From the NCBI GenBank assembly GCA_026874595.1, contig CM049306.1, forward strand, positions 53,908,019 to 53,972,018: a stretch of DNA of 64,000 nucleotides, read 5' to 3'. Below, piece after piece: positions 46,862 through 59,717 of the stretch (positions within the stretch are counted from its first letter, which is position 1; every line of letters begins with the position of its first letter). The notes under the pieces are model-generated. The model was not told the DNA's origin. It was given only the letters and a program-made list of their open reading frames with translations, and made no database searches. This DNA is from Sipunculus nudus (taxonomy: Eukaryota; Annelida; Sipuncula; Golfingiida; Sipunculidae). Both the position numbers and the translations under genes were made by a program.

Positions 46862-47307
46862 AAGAAGCATTCTCTAGTTGAAATGCATAAAAATCAGCTG
46901 TACCAATCACGTGCGTGTTTTTTTCATCTTATTTAATTCATATCCTCTTGTAAACCTTGTACCTGAAATCTAAGTCATGACCGTTCATCCTGAAAGCTAT
47001 TTTCATAACTGGTGTGGGAACAGGATAAGTGGCTCCGGTATAATACGTCGTCGTTTTCTACGCCTATATCTTCCTTTTAAAGTGCGTTTGTATGAGCCAT
47101 GAAGAAGGTAATCCCGAGATGCTGCTGTGTGTTAACAACAGATTATTTGCGTCCGCGCACAGACATACCATACCCGTGCATTATTTGGCCAGTTGAGCAC
47201 CTGCGGCCTAAAGAGGTTGGGCGAAGGGATTATTTCTTAGAACTCTAGCGTTTCATGACAGCTTCGTATGTTAGTATCTTTACCCAACTAGATTGCTCTT
47301 CCTTAAC
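46862..47307 (+). repeat. Duplicated block 1, second copy (partner 25,889-26,330)
   Basis: Collinear counterpart of 25,889-26,330, starting about 170 bp after the end of satellite array 2. Confidence 0.85.
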
Positions 47308-48121
47308 AGACACAAATCCCTTATTCTATTGATATTCCATGCGTATAGTACTACTTCATCTTGGGTGCATATTAAAATATATATGTATATATCATACCGC
47401 TGTATTTACCTTTATCTTAATACATTTTTATAACAAAAAGTTCAAGATTAATTTCCATTAGACTTGAAAATCCATGATTAAATTCTTATAAAATATATTT
47501 GGAAATAGAGTATGTACAGTTCACATGATCACAAGAGAGTAAAACCATATAGTTATATTTCCTTACTATTTTTTCTGGCAAATGACATTTTCCTAGACAA
47601 ATGAAATGCCAAAAAGTTATTGGTACTCCAATGTATTTTTTTTTTTTTTTGCTTTTGTATTTCTTGGCTCCTTGCAATCAGCAAAATTCATCTTCAGCAT
47701 GACCTTTCAAAGCCAATCATGTTTGCTGAGTCATTCAATCACACATGGTATTATTCCCCCGTTACTGAAAAAAAGAGAGTCTTTAATATGTGACCAGCAG
47801 CTATGGCTCAGAGCCATGGTACGCACAGTTAGGGCAATAGTTATGTACACAACGTAAGGGCAAAACTATCAACTACCCATCGTTGCAAAGTTGTCTTTAA
47901 GCGGCCTGAAAGAACTCGCGTGAGTTTATTAAAGCAAGATAATCATCTTTAAACATGTAACACATCGTGACCCTAGTATTCCCGTTAAATACTTGGTATT
48001 TTGCCTTTTATGTATAGGTGTCATCGTCTTTAAAACCACAGAAGACCAGACAGCTGACTTTATTCAAGTAAGTTTAGGTTGTTACGGGGTGACATAAAAG
48101 CGGACCGAATTGTATCTATGG
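47308..48121. other. Non-coding, private to the second copy
   Basis: AT-rich, no supported gene. Confidence 0.4.
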
Positions 48122-48375
48122 TGAAGCTTGCTTTTCTAGCGAAGCGGTTGGAACGCCCGACTTGTGCGCCACCGACACGGGTTCGATTCCGGGATCGGCC
48201 CAGTGTTTTCCCCGATTAATCTGTCTTCGTAACAAATGGGGGTTCGTCCAATGTGACGTTAAACTTTGTTGCCCAGAGAAGCTTGCTTTTCTAGCCAAGC
48301 TATTGGAACGCCGACACGGGTTCGATTCCGAGATCTGTCCAATGTTTTCCCGTGAGCAATTTGTCTTCGTAACAA
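48122..48375 (+). repeat. Two tandem copies of a tRNA-derived SINE-like sequence
   Basis: Both copies begin GAAGCTTGCTTTTCTAGC. Copy 1 has A-box-like TAGCGAAGCGGTTGG and B-box GGTTCGATTCC (48,180-48,190) at tRNA spacing. The two share a tail with AGTGTTTTCCC/AATGTTTTCCC and TTGTCTTCGTAACAA (TCTGTCTTCGTAACAA in copy 1). Copy 2 (from 48,278) lacks about 19 bp between the boxes and so could not fold as a tRNA. ATGTGACGTTAAACTTTG between the copies resembles a SINE tail. Not a functional tRNA gene. Confidence 0.6.
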
Positions 48376-49689
48376 GGTTCATGTCGGTTCAGCTTGTATG
48401 AAATAATGGCGTCAGTTGTAGGAATTATTTGATGGCTTTTTCACAATATCACCTCTTTCGCTTTACACGCAAAGTTGATATCACTTTTTGTTATATATAT
48501 AATATTAAAACTATTTGATATGGGTATTTTTTTTCTTAACACTAAGGAGAGGGGGTTGGAATATCCAACCTTAAGATATTATGAAACCTTTCAGTTCCTT
48601 TTCCAAGGTCCGAAGTTCCCATTTACCAGGATATCTGGAAGCGAAAGAATCATTATAAATGTTTGTATACATGGTGAATATGATTGGTCAATAATATATG
48701 CTAATACCTAATTAAAAATTTCAAATTATATGGAGATTTTAAGAAGTTTTACTTAATTGTCGTATCTTCACTTGTTTTTGCCTGGCGTTGAATTCCGATC
48801 ATGTAAAACAGCCTGCTTGTCTTATCGTAATATAAGATACCATATTCGCAGTCTAAGGTAGACAAGCATTGATCGAGTCCTTGTGACAGAAAATGCCTGT
48901 TTGTGTTTATAATGTCTATCTTGATATGACTTTAGCTCGAGTCTTGTGGCTGGGGGTTTGACCAACATATTCGTGTTTATCGTATACTGCATTATGTACA
49001 CTTCAGTGTATGATTAAACCTATTAAAAACTGATGAATATTAAAAAAAGAGCTTTGATTTTGGCCTGCCTGATTCGATATAATTTGAACTGGTGGAACAT
49101 TCTCATTCAACAAAAATACTAGCTCCATTGATAGAAATAGAATTAACATTGGGCGAGCAACTCGTTTACCGATCTCGAGATGCGCTACTTTTTCCATTCA
49201 AGGTCTATGTCTAAGGCATCAGACATAAATACAGGTGATTACAATAGCAGGTATCCTGTCATTTTTACCTATCCTGTTTATTTATTGTTACGAAGTGCAT
49301 GCATCTGATGCAACATGCACGAACGCTAACAAACACACGTGATCTTTCGGAAGCTTTTTATGCGAGTATTCAACTTATTTTTCATATAAAATTGTTTAAT
49401 ATTAACCATTTGATTTTTTCCAAAATATTTTCCTTATTTGCATATGAAGGAAATGATTATGTTTGTGATCTTATTTAATTCTGTGACCAGGATGGACTTT
49501 CGGTTGAAATTATCATGTTTCTTAGCATATATTCCTGTCTGAAGATTGAAAGGCATGATAAAATTACATATTATTTAGTCCGTTAAAGTTATTTAATAAT
49601 GTATGACTTAAGGTTTTATATGGACGGGGTTGTGATTAACAGTTTTACAGTGCCATAACTTGTCGTAAAGACATCAGAGCGAAGCCCTT
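48376..49689. other. Non-coding stretch
   Basis: No supported gene. The 78-codon frame at 48,475-48,711 has no recognised domain. Confidence 0.4.
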
Positions 49690-49772
49690 GGAGGAAGTCA
49701 TGGGGATTGAACCTTGCCCCTTCGGGACCGAAAACTAATGCCCCGGCGCCAGCCACTCGGCTACGTCATAGT
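49690..49772 (-). repeat. tRNA-like sequence (Leu/Ser-type head)
   Basis: On the minus strand, GTAGCCGAGTGGCTGGC is A-box-like and AAGGTTCAATCCCC is B-box-like, at a spacing that fits a long-variable-arm tRNA. Acceptor pairing is not convincing, so a tRNA-derived repeat is more likely than a gene. Confidence 0.4.
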
Positions 49773-52630
49773 CAATTCCCTTTGCCCAAGCTGCTAACTG
49801 AGATATTGCAGAAATGCTGTTTCTTTCAGGAAAGCCTTTATTTGTTCATTAAAAACTGAATACACTTATAAGGTTTTGTCTTGAAAAAATATGTGACGAA
49901 AGATTATAGTTAATTATTTTAATAATGCGCAAGATTAATTTTTATTCTGATCACCTTAGAACAAATCTTGGCCATGAAACCCTGTAATATCATGTTTGAC
50001 CAGTTAATATGGTTTCCAGCTGCAATATTGAAGAAAGAAAGTTCAATCAATGGAGAGCCTAAGTGTCATTTTTAAATTGTTCCACACGGACTAAACATTT
50101 GTTGACGTGATTTAATTCGAATCTTTGACCATAAATACCTAGCTCTAAATAAAAAGTTTGTAAACAATCAAGGTGAATTCTTGATATATTACAGAAATTA
50201 GAATCTTAAACAATGGCGGCCCTAATTATCATACTGACATTTAAAATATGAACATAATAGTTGCTAGTATGATATCATTTGAACATTTGTCCCAGTTCTA
50301 GACACAATGTCCGACCTGATATCTAGGTTTGTTATGGAGATATCCAAGAAAGTAGACTTTTTAATCAATGGTGCCCTTAATTTGCATTTTTAAATTACGA
50401 AATAAATCGTTATTATAATATAATTTCAATATTTGACCATTAAAATTTAGGTCTTGACTCAATATTCGACCAATTATCATGGTTAGTTCCTGATATATCG
50501 ATGACAATAGATTATTCGTCAATGGCGACCCAAATTTGCATAAAACAAAAATTTCCCTAGGTCGTGATTAGGAAAAAATAAAAAATTTAGTGGACCCCTA
50601 CCACCACAAATCCATTAAAAAAAACCTTGAACTATAGAACATTCATAGGTTGACTATGGTATATATATATATATAAACGGCAACTCGACTATAAATAACA
50701 GTCGTACTCTTATGAGTCGGGTTCCGCGTAGTGATGGCCTCATGGTCTACACACAAGAATAATGTGCTTGGGATAGGAGGAGACAATATAAAAGCCCCTT
50801 CAGAAGGCCTTCTCTCCATTATTATCGAGATTCACAGGAACTGAAGGGCCATCAACTGAGCAGATGCCTTCCGGGGAAGAGCGGTAAAGGACCGCCTAGG
50901 TTGATTAATAATTACAAGATCGCCACCCATTTGTTCAATAATCACCAAATGTGTGAAGGAATAGCGATCTTAAGGTTATGTCCTTATTGGCCACTTGCCA
51001 GTCCATCACTTTCAATGTGTAATACATAATGTCACATGTGGTTCCTTTGTAATTTGTTCCAATAACGGAAAAAGAGTTACCTTTCTATTTCCCGTTTTAT
51101 ATTAATGTGATCCTTTTTTTTCCCATCAGAATATGCATACAATGTTTAAACCTCTGTCCTCAAAATGTTAATTAAAGTTAATCAGCTATTGTTTCAGTTT
51201 ATGTCAAACATTTACGATGTTCTCCTGTACCGTTTCCAACCTGGTGTAGAATTTCTGTTTTTATTTTATTATATTTCTCGAGTATTAGTGAATATCACCA
51301 GACATATGGAAATTTGATACATAATGAATTTTTATTTTCAAAAGGTTGTGTGAGAATATTCTTTTACCAAGCCATACCGCATTCATTCACACCGGACGAC
51401 TGAGAGCAGTTGAAATTTGGTCAAAAGACACCTTGTTTGGTCCACAATAAATTCCTTGGCCTTAGCTTGCGTGTTGTGACGTCGTTTGCCAGATATAGTA
51501 AAGCTAGCCCTGGAAGTATCGACATGAGACCACTCTCTTAAATTTCTATTCAAATAGGCCTTCTGCTACAATTAGCAGTGCTGTGTTTTCGCTTTTGATG
51601 AGCGGACAATGACCCTGTGACGAAGTCGCTAAGAGGAGGTTAAGTGAGACCGATCATGTACATCGAAATCTACGCATATATACTCCGTTTCACCACCTGC
51701 TGTCGACCTTTTGATAATTTTCTTAAAAGTTTATATTTTTCATTAATTTCAAAGTTTTCTACATACGTAAGTGAAACCTAATATGGTGATTCAGAATTTT
51801 ACAATCAAACCCCAGTTAAAGTTATACAACCTCAACATATGATTTTAATACCAGATTTCCTAAAGTATATGAACCTTACCTACATAAATTTTAACTCATT
51901 TTGTTCCTTTATGCTTTTTCCATAAGATTCATTGGTCAGCTTTCATCTCGGATGTGTCAGTGTGTCGGTTTCCGTCTGTATGTCAGTTGTTGTCGCCTCC
52001 CTGTTTGTTCTTTCATCTGACATATGGCATTCCACAGGCCGTATTTTTAGCAGTTCCTCTGAATCTTATACCTGTGATGGAAAACATGAAGTTCTAGAAG
52101 TTTCTTTTCTTTTAATGTTTACAGGTCAAAGGTCACAGTCAAGATCATTAAGAAAAAATAAAATTGTTTTTCTTCATCATAGTTTATCGCAGCCCGCATA
52201 AATTGTAACTCATTTTACTCGCCATTCTATGGCTTTTCTTCTGAGGATGTGTATCTTTCTCACTCTACTTTTACCATGGTAACGCATTTTTGACATGCAG
52301 CAATCATGATATTAAAAAATATTGGGGTCTCCTTTTTCTTACTTAGTGAGTTTAAAAGCTAAAGAGGTCTCGTTTTCTGCTTCAGCCAGCAATGGGTCAT
52401 CTTTACTCGAATCTGTACAAATTCCCTCGAAATCTTGTAATTATTGCGTCAAACGAGATGTAATAAGATTTCATTTTTTCGCTGTACAGACCACAATTCT
52501 CAAGCAATATCTCTGTAAATTATACAGCTGATGGAAAAGCAAAACCCCTCGAAGCGGTTGTTTTTTATTAAGGTAGGTCAAAGCTCTTAGGTCAAGGTCA
52601 TCGATTCACCCCCAAATATTATTTATTTTT
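49773..52630. other. Non-coding, private to the second copy, with one candidate promoter
   Basis: No supported gene. A core-promoter-like patch surrounds TATAAAA at 50,787-50,793. The frames at 51,932-52,201 and 52,322-52,531 show no domain; the first has a hydrophobic, Ser/Val-rich start but no clear signal peptide context. Confidence 0.4.
50787..50793 (+). promoter_or_regulatory. Candidate TATA box
   Basis: TATAAAA lies in a GC-richer patch, with a pyrimidine-rich TTCTCTCCATT about 25-30 bp downstream that could act as an initiator. No downstream gene is seen, so it may be a remnant LTR promoter. Confidence 0.3.
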
Positions 52631-53130
52631 AATTTCTGTCTGAGATGTAATGGGTCACGTGGGTATTGACGAAAGAGCATACGTCCTTCAGTTTATCTTT
52701 GAAAAGGGATATCCTATTGGGAAGAATAAGAGATATTCTCTGTCAAGTTAGTTTTCATCTTTCTGTGCGAGGTCTTCTGTTTAAAATATTAAAGTCTGCT
52801 CAGTAGAATCTGAGTTACTGTCCCAAAGAACAAAATGTGGTAAAATATAATGTGATAGGTAACCTGGTAAATACAAGCTGTCTTGCACCCACACGTCTGT
52901 CTGTATTGATCTTTACCTCATAAACAGGAATTTAATGTTTAAATATAAATCAGTACAAGCTTCACTTTGTCTTTGATGCAGCGAATATTACCAAATGTTA
53001 TGTCACATCTAAGCCTCCGTATACTCAATGTACAGACTATTTACCCTGTCTTTTTTTAGCCCTATAAAATACGGTTCTTTATTGTTAGGCTTGCCATATA
53101 TTAAATCCGATATCATACTCTAAGAGTTTA
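52631..53130 (+). repeat. Duplicated block 2, second copy (partner 28,675-29,145)
   Basis: Collinear with 28,675-29,145 except for a ~30-bp insertion near 52,905-52,935. Confidence 0.88.
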
Positions 53131-54322
53131 ACTATTTTAAGCCTCAGATTGCACACCACTTAATGTCCTGATAACTAGTGTTAGCAGGTGTTACAATAAC
53201 CCCTTTCCAGCGCGTGACTCTTCAAAGTTGGCCTGTACAAAATGAAACGCCACTCTGGCGCTCGGTCCTTCGGGTCAGCTACGCTTCCGCTGAGCTATGC
53301 ATACGCCCTCACGATAATGGTTTTTCCTGTCCCTACCAGAGTCGCTGATATGCCTCTGGTAAAAAGGTGAGAAAATGTTTAATTTTTGTGTTATCGAAAC
53401 CATGACCTATTTATTATCGGTGTCAATATGCAGCAATCCTGTGTCATATTGTCGGACAGTAAACAGAGAATCAAAGTAACAACAACGGATCCGTTGCATA
53501 TATCGCGGCTAATATTGTAAAAATCCTTACCCTATGATAGAATACTTATTCCATGGATATCGGACTTAATATGTGGCCTGATACTTATGAGGCCTGCCAT
53601 TAGACCAGACAGTTGGGGTGCGTCTGTGTGTGTGTGGGGGGGGGGGGGAGGAGGTAACAATCAAATTGTAACAATCATTTTTTTACCGTTAATCTCGGAA
53701 ATATTTCTCAATACACATACTAAAAGTCTACAAAAATATAATGAGTGGAACGATTTTTAGTTTACAGTAATCCAATATGCCCGCCAGACCCTATTTCAGG
53801 TCCATACTGACTACTTTCTGCCAAAGAAAATATCGCAAGTGTTGGACCTAGAAACGTTTATACTTAACATCCAAATAGTCCTAGGCAGGTCTCTATGGAA
53901 ACCTGAGTTTCCTCAAAGTTGTAGAGAAAAGTGATTAACAACATCAGAATGACAGATAAAGCTGCTGATTTTTGTGTTAGCATTCTATAGTGTTTTGGGG
54001 TATAAGACTGGTATAAGGAAATGTCTCTGAACAGTTACATTATCAAAAGCCTGAAACATATAATGTCATTTGCAGCATGTGAAATAAAATATAATAATTT
54101 AAAAAAAAAATCCAAAAAGCAATTCATGTGTATGAATTTTACTCGAAATAAACCAGATCCTAATACCAAGGTCATGCTGACATTGTTAATTGGATCTATG
54201 TCCTCTATCATAGCTTTGTACTGATTTTAAAGATTTCAGTTCATTTTCTTGTTTGTGTTTTTATCTCGTGTTCACATTTCTGTAACGGGCAGGTAGAGTG
54301 CGCAAAAGATGGAAAAGGGAAT
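53131..54322. other. Non-coding, private to the second copy
   Basis: No supported gene. It includes a TG run then a G run at 53,623-53,649. Confidence 0.4.
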
Positions 54323-54507
54323 ACGAAACGTGATAAACCAGGTCTTACGAAACATGATAAACCAGGATTTACGAAACGTAATAAATCAGGTTTTACGAAA
54401 TGTTATAAATGAGGTCTAACGAAACGTGATAAACCAGGTCTTACGAAACATGATAAACCAGGTCTTACGAAACGAGATAAATCAGGTCTTACGAAACGTT
54501 ATAAACC
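54323..54507 (+). repeat. 24-bp minisatellite encoding an octapeptide repeat
   Basis: Eight consecutive units of ACGAAACGTGATAAACCAGG plus TCTT-like ends, starting at 54,323, 54,347, 54,371, 54,395, 54,419, 54,443, 54,467 and 54,491 without a single indel. Because 24 is a multiple of three, the frame from 54,323 reads TKRDKPGL repeatedly with conservative variants (TKHDKPGF, TKRNKSGF, TKRDKSGL). One TGA breaks unit 4. After that stop the frame stays open through the last four units and about 65 further codons to a TGA near 54,703, but with no ATG. Whether it is coding is unknown. Confidence 0.9.
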
Positions 54508-55142
54508 TTTCCAACATGCGGGTACACCTATACTTAAGGAGAATCAGTTCTTGTTATATCTGTCCCATACAAGAATTGTCTGGATAGCTCAGGTTTTTGC
54601 TGTAATAAAATTTTATTTTTGTATTGAAATTAACGACAAAGTTCCAAATTTAAGCAAGATAGAAATATGGCTGAGACAAAGCCAAAACAGAACAGGTTGT
54701 TGATATTGCCAGGTGTTTTAATATTAGTTAATTTAAAAGATGGTTTAGTCATACAGGGTAATTGTAACCTATGAAAATATCACATCAATAATAACTCCAG
54801 TATTTTTTTTAAACAATGCATATGAAATGAGACCTGAGTTCGCTCCCTGGTTGCCATATTTGATCTCTTTCAGTTTTCAAATTCAACAGTCAACATCCGC
54901 TAATAAGGGAAAATCTTTAAATAATATTTAACAGCAAATTGAACGGGAGTCTTTGTTGAGCGCTTGAAATAAAAACCTTTTCTCCCTTTCGAGAGAGTAA
55001 AATTCCGTGACAGGTTTTATAATGGATCAGTGGGGTTAACAACGGATCAGTGACCACGAAAACCTACACAAATAGCTCCTGGAAAAAAGCTCGGCCTTAG
55101 CATGACAGGCTCTATTGCAATTGTGTTACGGGGCTCGAACAT
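54508..55142. other. Non-coding stretch downstream of the minisatellite
   Basis: Apart from the open frame that runs out of the minisatellite to about 54,703, nothing is recognised. Confidence 0.4.
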
Positions 55143-55595
55143 AGGAGAAAAACTGTCACCCGTGAGTTCAAATAAAAAAACTATTAATTATGCAGCTAGA
55201 TAGAAAGTAAAAGCGCAAAAGAAAAAAAAAAATGCAAGATGAGCGAACCGACAATTGCCTGAGCCAAATGAGGTAGGCCAAGTCAGAGCGGAAGTAGGTT
55301 AACCGTTGTGGAGAAGAAGAAATGTGCGTTAATCATATAGACTATTATTATTATTATTTTTATTATTATGAAAAAGCCAAATACGACACATTACCTGCTA
55401 TGGAAAGTGATGGTGCGCTTCATCTTCAAAGACGCATCTTAAATTGTGATCTGAAACGACTCCGTTAACGACATCTGTCCCGGAATGTTCAGTCCTGGAT
55501 TTAACTTTTTTTGTTTTAATTCCTGCTGTAAGATCCCCCGTCAAAAGTGACCCTGTGAAGAGACATTGTGTGTGGGTCACGTATGCATCGCTAAT

Positions 55596-56005
55596 TAGTG
55601 GAGGTGTGCCGATTAGTCGATTAAATCAATGATTGGTCGTTTTCTTTCAAAATCGATTAGATCGATTGCATTTTTAAAAAATAAAAACGATTATGTAAGT
55701 ATACACAAAGAATCATATCCTGCCAGAGTTACACGAACACAAAGTAACGAACAGCATCAATACGGAACCTTGCACAGCCAACAATCGTCGGAAGGGCAAG
55801 TCGACCTTTGATACGGGTGGGATGATGGTTTTATTATGAATACCGATGTACATGTCAAACTATTTACTTGGGTAAATATTTTAGGTAACCGTATACAAGA
55901 GATTTCAAGGTAATTTAGAAAGTATATAAAATAATCGATTAATAATCGATAATCGGTCTTTTTTCAGTCATCGGTTATGATTTTAAAACCGATTCCTACC
56001 ATTCC
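55596..56005. mobile_element. hAT-like non-autonomous element, second copy
   Basis: The left border AGTGGAGGTGTGCCGATTAG and the right border GATTCCTACCATTC are bracketed by CTAATTA on both sides. It has the same ATCGATTA-rich interior as the copy at 29,952. Confidence 0.42.
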
Positions 56006-56835
56006 TAATTAACTGTACCATCAGGCAAATACAAAGATAAGATTTGATGATAATACTTCAAGCCACAGTTGCCATGATTTCTTTATATATTCTGTACTAA
56101 TTAGATAAGACATGACATTTGTTGTCAATATCTTGTCAGTGTTACCCTCATCGTGTAAAGTAATATGTCGGTTATATTTCCTAGTCAGTGTAATAAAAAG
56201 ATTTGAAATAAATCTGTTTTTTTTTTATTTTTATTTCCCTAGTTGTGCAGTAGCTCTTTTTTCAATTAAATTATTTACATGATCATATGTTATGCTGAGC
56301 GTTTGTCAACTACAAAAACAGCCAAAACATTTCCATGAAATTTCAACTACAATTCACGCTTGTTGGCGTTCTTTCGGCTTCTCTACCCCTTAGGGCCCAT
56401 TCGCTGCCAAACACTCTTTGCTGACAGGTGCCCGCCTTGATACTGTCCTCGCAGTATCATCGTGTCGTATTTCCTCGCCCTTATTAATCCTGGTCGATCC
56501 AATCCATTCCCCTCAAGCATTTCAAAACGTGGCAAAATCTTTCGTACAAATTCAAATCCGGATATCGAAAGTTATATCCTTAGATTTAATAATTTTTTTT
56601 TAATCTATTAAGGTAATGACCTTATAGGAAGCGTAGAAAGCATAAAAAAATGTTTGGTACCGGACAGAAATAGAACCTTTGTGCTACGGCTGTTGAGAGT
56701 GTATCTTTGTTTATTGACCTATTCATGGCTCACGGTCAGACCACCGTTCTTTAAAAGCGCTTCGGAAGCAAGCACTTCCTGGAATTCAAAATAATGCGTG
56801 TCCTTGGGAATTAATGATGACCCACGCCTACCCGT

Positions 56836-56921
56836 CTGTCGCTGGTAATCGCAACCAGAAAGACGTTTTTAGAAATGTGTATTTACAATTAAAGCAGCAA
56901 ACCTGATACACAGACATTGAT
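56836..56921. other. Highly conserved non-coding stretch 1, second copy
   Basis: Identical over 86 bp to 31,477-31,562. Confidence 0.6.
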
Positions 56922-59434
56922 GACGATCAAAGAACCGAGAGCTTCTGAAAATCAACTTAATCTTGGCTGAGATAAAACTATCTTGAAGATTCTGTTTTGC
57001 AGTAATGCACAACAAGCAGGCATCCCTTTATATCCGTCATCAACTTATTACTTCTCTAACGCGATTCACTGCGAAATCTTCCAGTATGTTTGGTTTAATA
57101 TTAACATATTTATTAGCCATTAACTCTTCTGACATGTAGGCCCAAGGTCACAAAAATAAAAGTTGTTCTCTCGACTCTCTGAAACATAAATTTGGTTCGA
57201 GCAAAATTTTCCTATTAAGACACAATACGTGGAATTTGCCAGCTTCCCCAGAAAAAAAATTAAATTGCTTCAATTCTTGAAGTGGAGTTAATGATCAACA
57301 CTTAATTTAGTCCATTTTACATACCTTTAAGAATTGTTTTAATAAATTATGCCATAGCGCAAATTAGCAATATTATCAAGGCCTTGTTCTCCATTTGCAA
57401 AAAAAATATAGAGCCATGAAAAAATAGGCACCGCGAATCCGAAACAATACTTTTTTACAAAGACTATCTCAAAGGCAAAGCAAAATTTGTAGTGAACAAT
57501 CTTTCAAACTTTGATAAACATTGTGAATACTAAGTGAGAGAGAGATATTTTCTATTGATAAGGGACCGCCTCCAGTTTGGCACTTTGGTAAGGCCAGGAC
57601 TACTAATGACAACCTACAAAATCAAAATTGGTTACATTTTAAGGAAAATTCCCTCTTTGATATTTCACAACAAAACCTGCAGTACGCCGTTGACCCAACT
57701 AGAAAAGTTACTCCGTAAATCAAATTACCAATTGCCACTTTGGACTCAGTATCGACTCTCACATCACTTTGAAAGATCGCACTTCGGAAATCGTTAATAT
57801 GCTATTTTACCAAGTAGATTTATCACATAGACTTAGTAAATTTATACCTCATATGTTATTATTGTTAGAAATTGTTGTCAATACATTATGCAATCATCAA
57901 ATCAACCATCGTTTAAGAATATTTACAGGGTAAACGATACAGGCGGATTACGGTTAGAGCTTATTCAGGATTTGACTCATTAACATTTTTGTGACATAGA
58001 ATTTTGATTAAAATACATTCAACACATCGTCACACGATCCACCAAACAGAAAGTTATTCACCGAGACCACGTATATACCGCTTTTTTTCATGCCGCCTGT
58101 GCATTTTGGAATGACTTGCACTGTAATATAAAATATGCCGCTAACTTGAAAGAACTTATCACGTTTCCTTAATCGGTCTAGGCCATCGTATTTTTTTTAT
58201 TATGAATGTCTTTCTATCGGATATTGTCACTTTTAGTTCAGCTTCGTAACCAGATAATATTAATTGTCTTCTAACACACATTTATTCATAGTTATTTTAG
58301 TCTATTGCCATGTTGTTTATAATTATTATAGTGGTTAATTGGGCTCCTTGCACAGGTGCTCCGTTATAACAGGACTCTTTTGGTTCAGGCAGTAATGAAA
58401 CATGTTACACTAAATTAATAAATACACCTAATGAATAATTGTGATGATTGTATTTATATGATGAACCGTGAGGGATGAATCTGACAATTATTGATTTAAT
58501 CTAAGCCAGTTTTTCATAATAATATTGGGAAATTATGATAAGAGCAAACGGGCCAGCAACGACCTCCCCGGGATATGCTTTCTTTAGGTCAACGGGGCGA
58601 GAGTCTGTGAAAAAAATGTACAGCTTGCAACTATGTTTTTCGTTAATTTTACCTTTAAGATTCTTGGAGACCATTTGCATGTTTGTAAGGATAACATGGC
58701 AAACATACAGTTAAAAATAGTTTCTTTTTTACTACAATCTACTTCGTAAATTTCGTCTTATTCTCATTCTTTATTGTGTAACGTATAAGACAGGTTTCAT
58801 ACTGAACAGTTGGTGATAAAAAAACAAGACACAACAGGTTCACAGATGTTTTAAATCGAATTAACTATGGGACGATGCAAGTTTGTACTGAAAGTAAATA
58901 ATAGTCAAACTTACAAATCGATTTTTGTAACAACTCTCTCGCTCCGTCACGGTGCCTAAGACATATTTTTAGGATTCATTCTGCGTTTTCGGTTGAAAAA
59001 AATTGTATGTACAAACTAGAAACAACATCTCATTATCTCAAAAGGGAAACGTGAATTAACTACGCACATTGAAGCTGACGGTTTATTATTGATGTTTTGT
59101 CTCTCATAGCATGGTAAAATAACAAAATGGATTGTTTATTTACCAAATAACAAACAAGAAAATGGAGCTTATTTATTCTGCAAGATGTTTCGCGATATGT
59201 TTTTAACATTGTCGATGTTATAATTATATATCGTATTCAAGCCAAGACGTCTGTTTACCCCTTGGAGCTTAGCATCTTGATGGCAAATACATAATGACCA
59301 CTCTTTTTGGTTACAAATTATTTTTACAGAAATCTGCCTTATTTTTCCGTCGTCCATCGAAGCAGTAAAAGAAGTAACCTTGTGGATTGTGTATCAGTTA
59401 TTGACATTGGATATCATCTCGCTTTCAAGCAGCA

Positions 59435-59717
59435 TTTACCTGGCGCGCGGTATGCAGCAGCAGAACGTGGTTTGCTGAAAACGAAATTAACTCGCGTGAG
59501 GGCATATACTGAGCCGGCGGTAAAAAAAATGCGATATGCGGCCGGTGATATCAGAACCCGCAAGATCGCGCTGTATCCGTAGGTCATACATATGGTAACC
59601 AGAATCCCATGGGCGCTAAACCGCGTGCGGATACGGATCCACTTCTCCGCTAGGAATTCCATTTTACCGGTTTTCTCATACCGCATTGTGCATAATGCAT
59701 ACGGCTCGCCCGGTAAA
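59435..59717. mobile_element. MITE with TTTACC-type ends, second copy (fuller)
   Basis: A 283-bp unit. The left end is TTTACCTGGCGCGCGGTATG; the right end, complement, is TTTACCGGGCGAGCCGTATG. GC-richer than its surroundings. GCAGC occurs close to both edges, a possible short target duplication. The frames of 91 and 108 codons across it lie mainly within the MITE and are not credible genes. Confidence 0.6.

Noticed and set aside
51932-52201. Possible secreted peptide (Val/Ser-rich start)
   Set aside because: The hydrophobic run is too weak and irregular for a confident signal peptide, and no homologous frame is seen elsewhere.
53215-53330. Minus-strand tRNA-like A-box (ATAGCTCAGCGGAAGCG)
   Set aside because: No matching B-box at the right distance and no cloverleaf.
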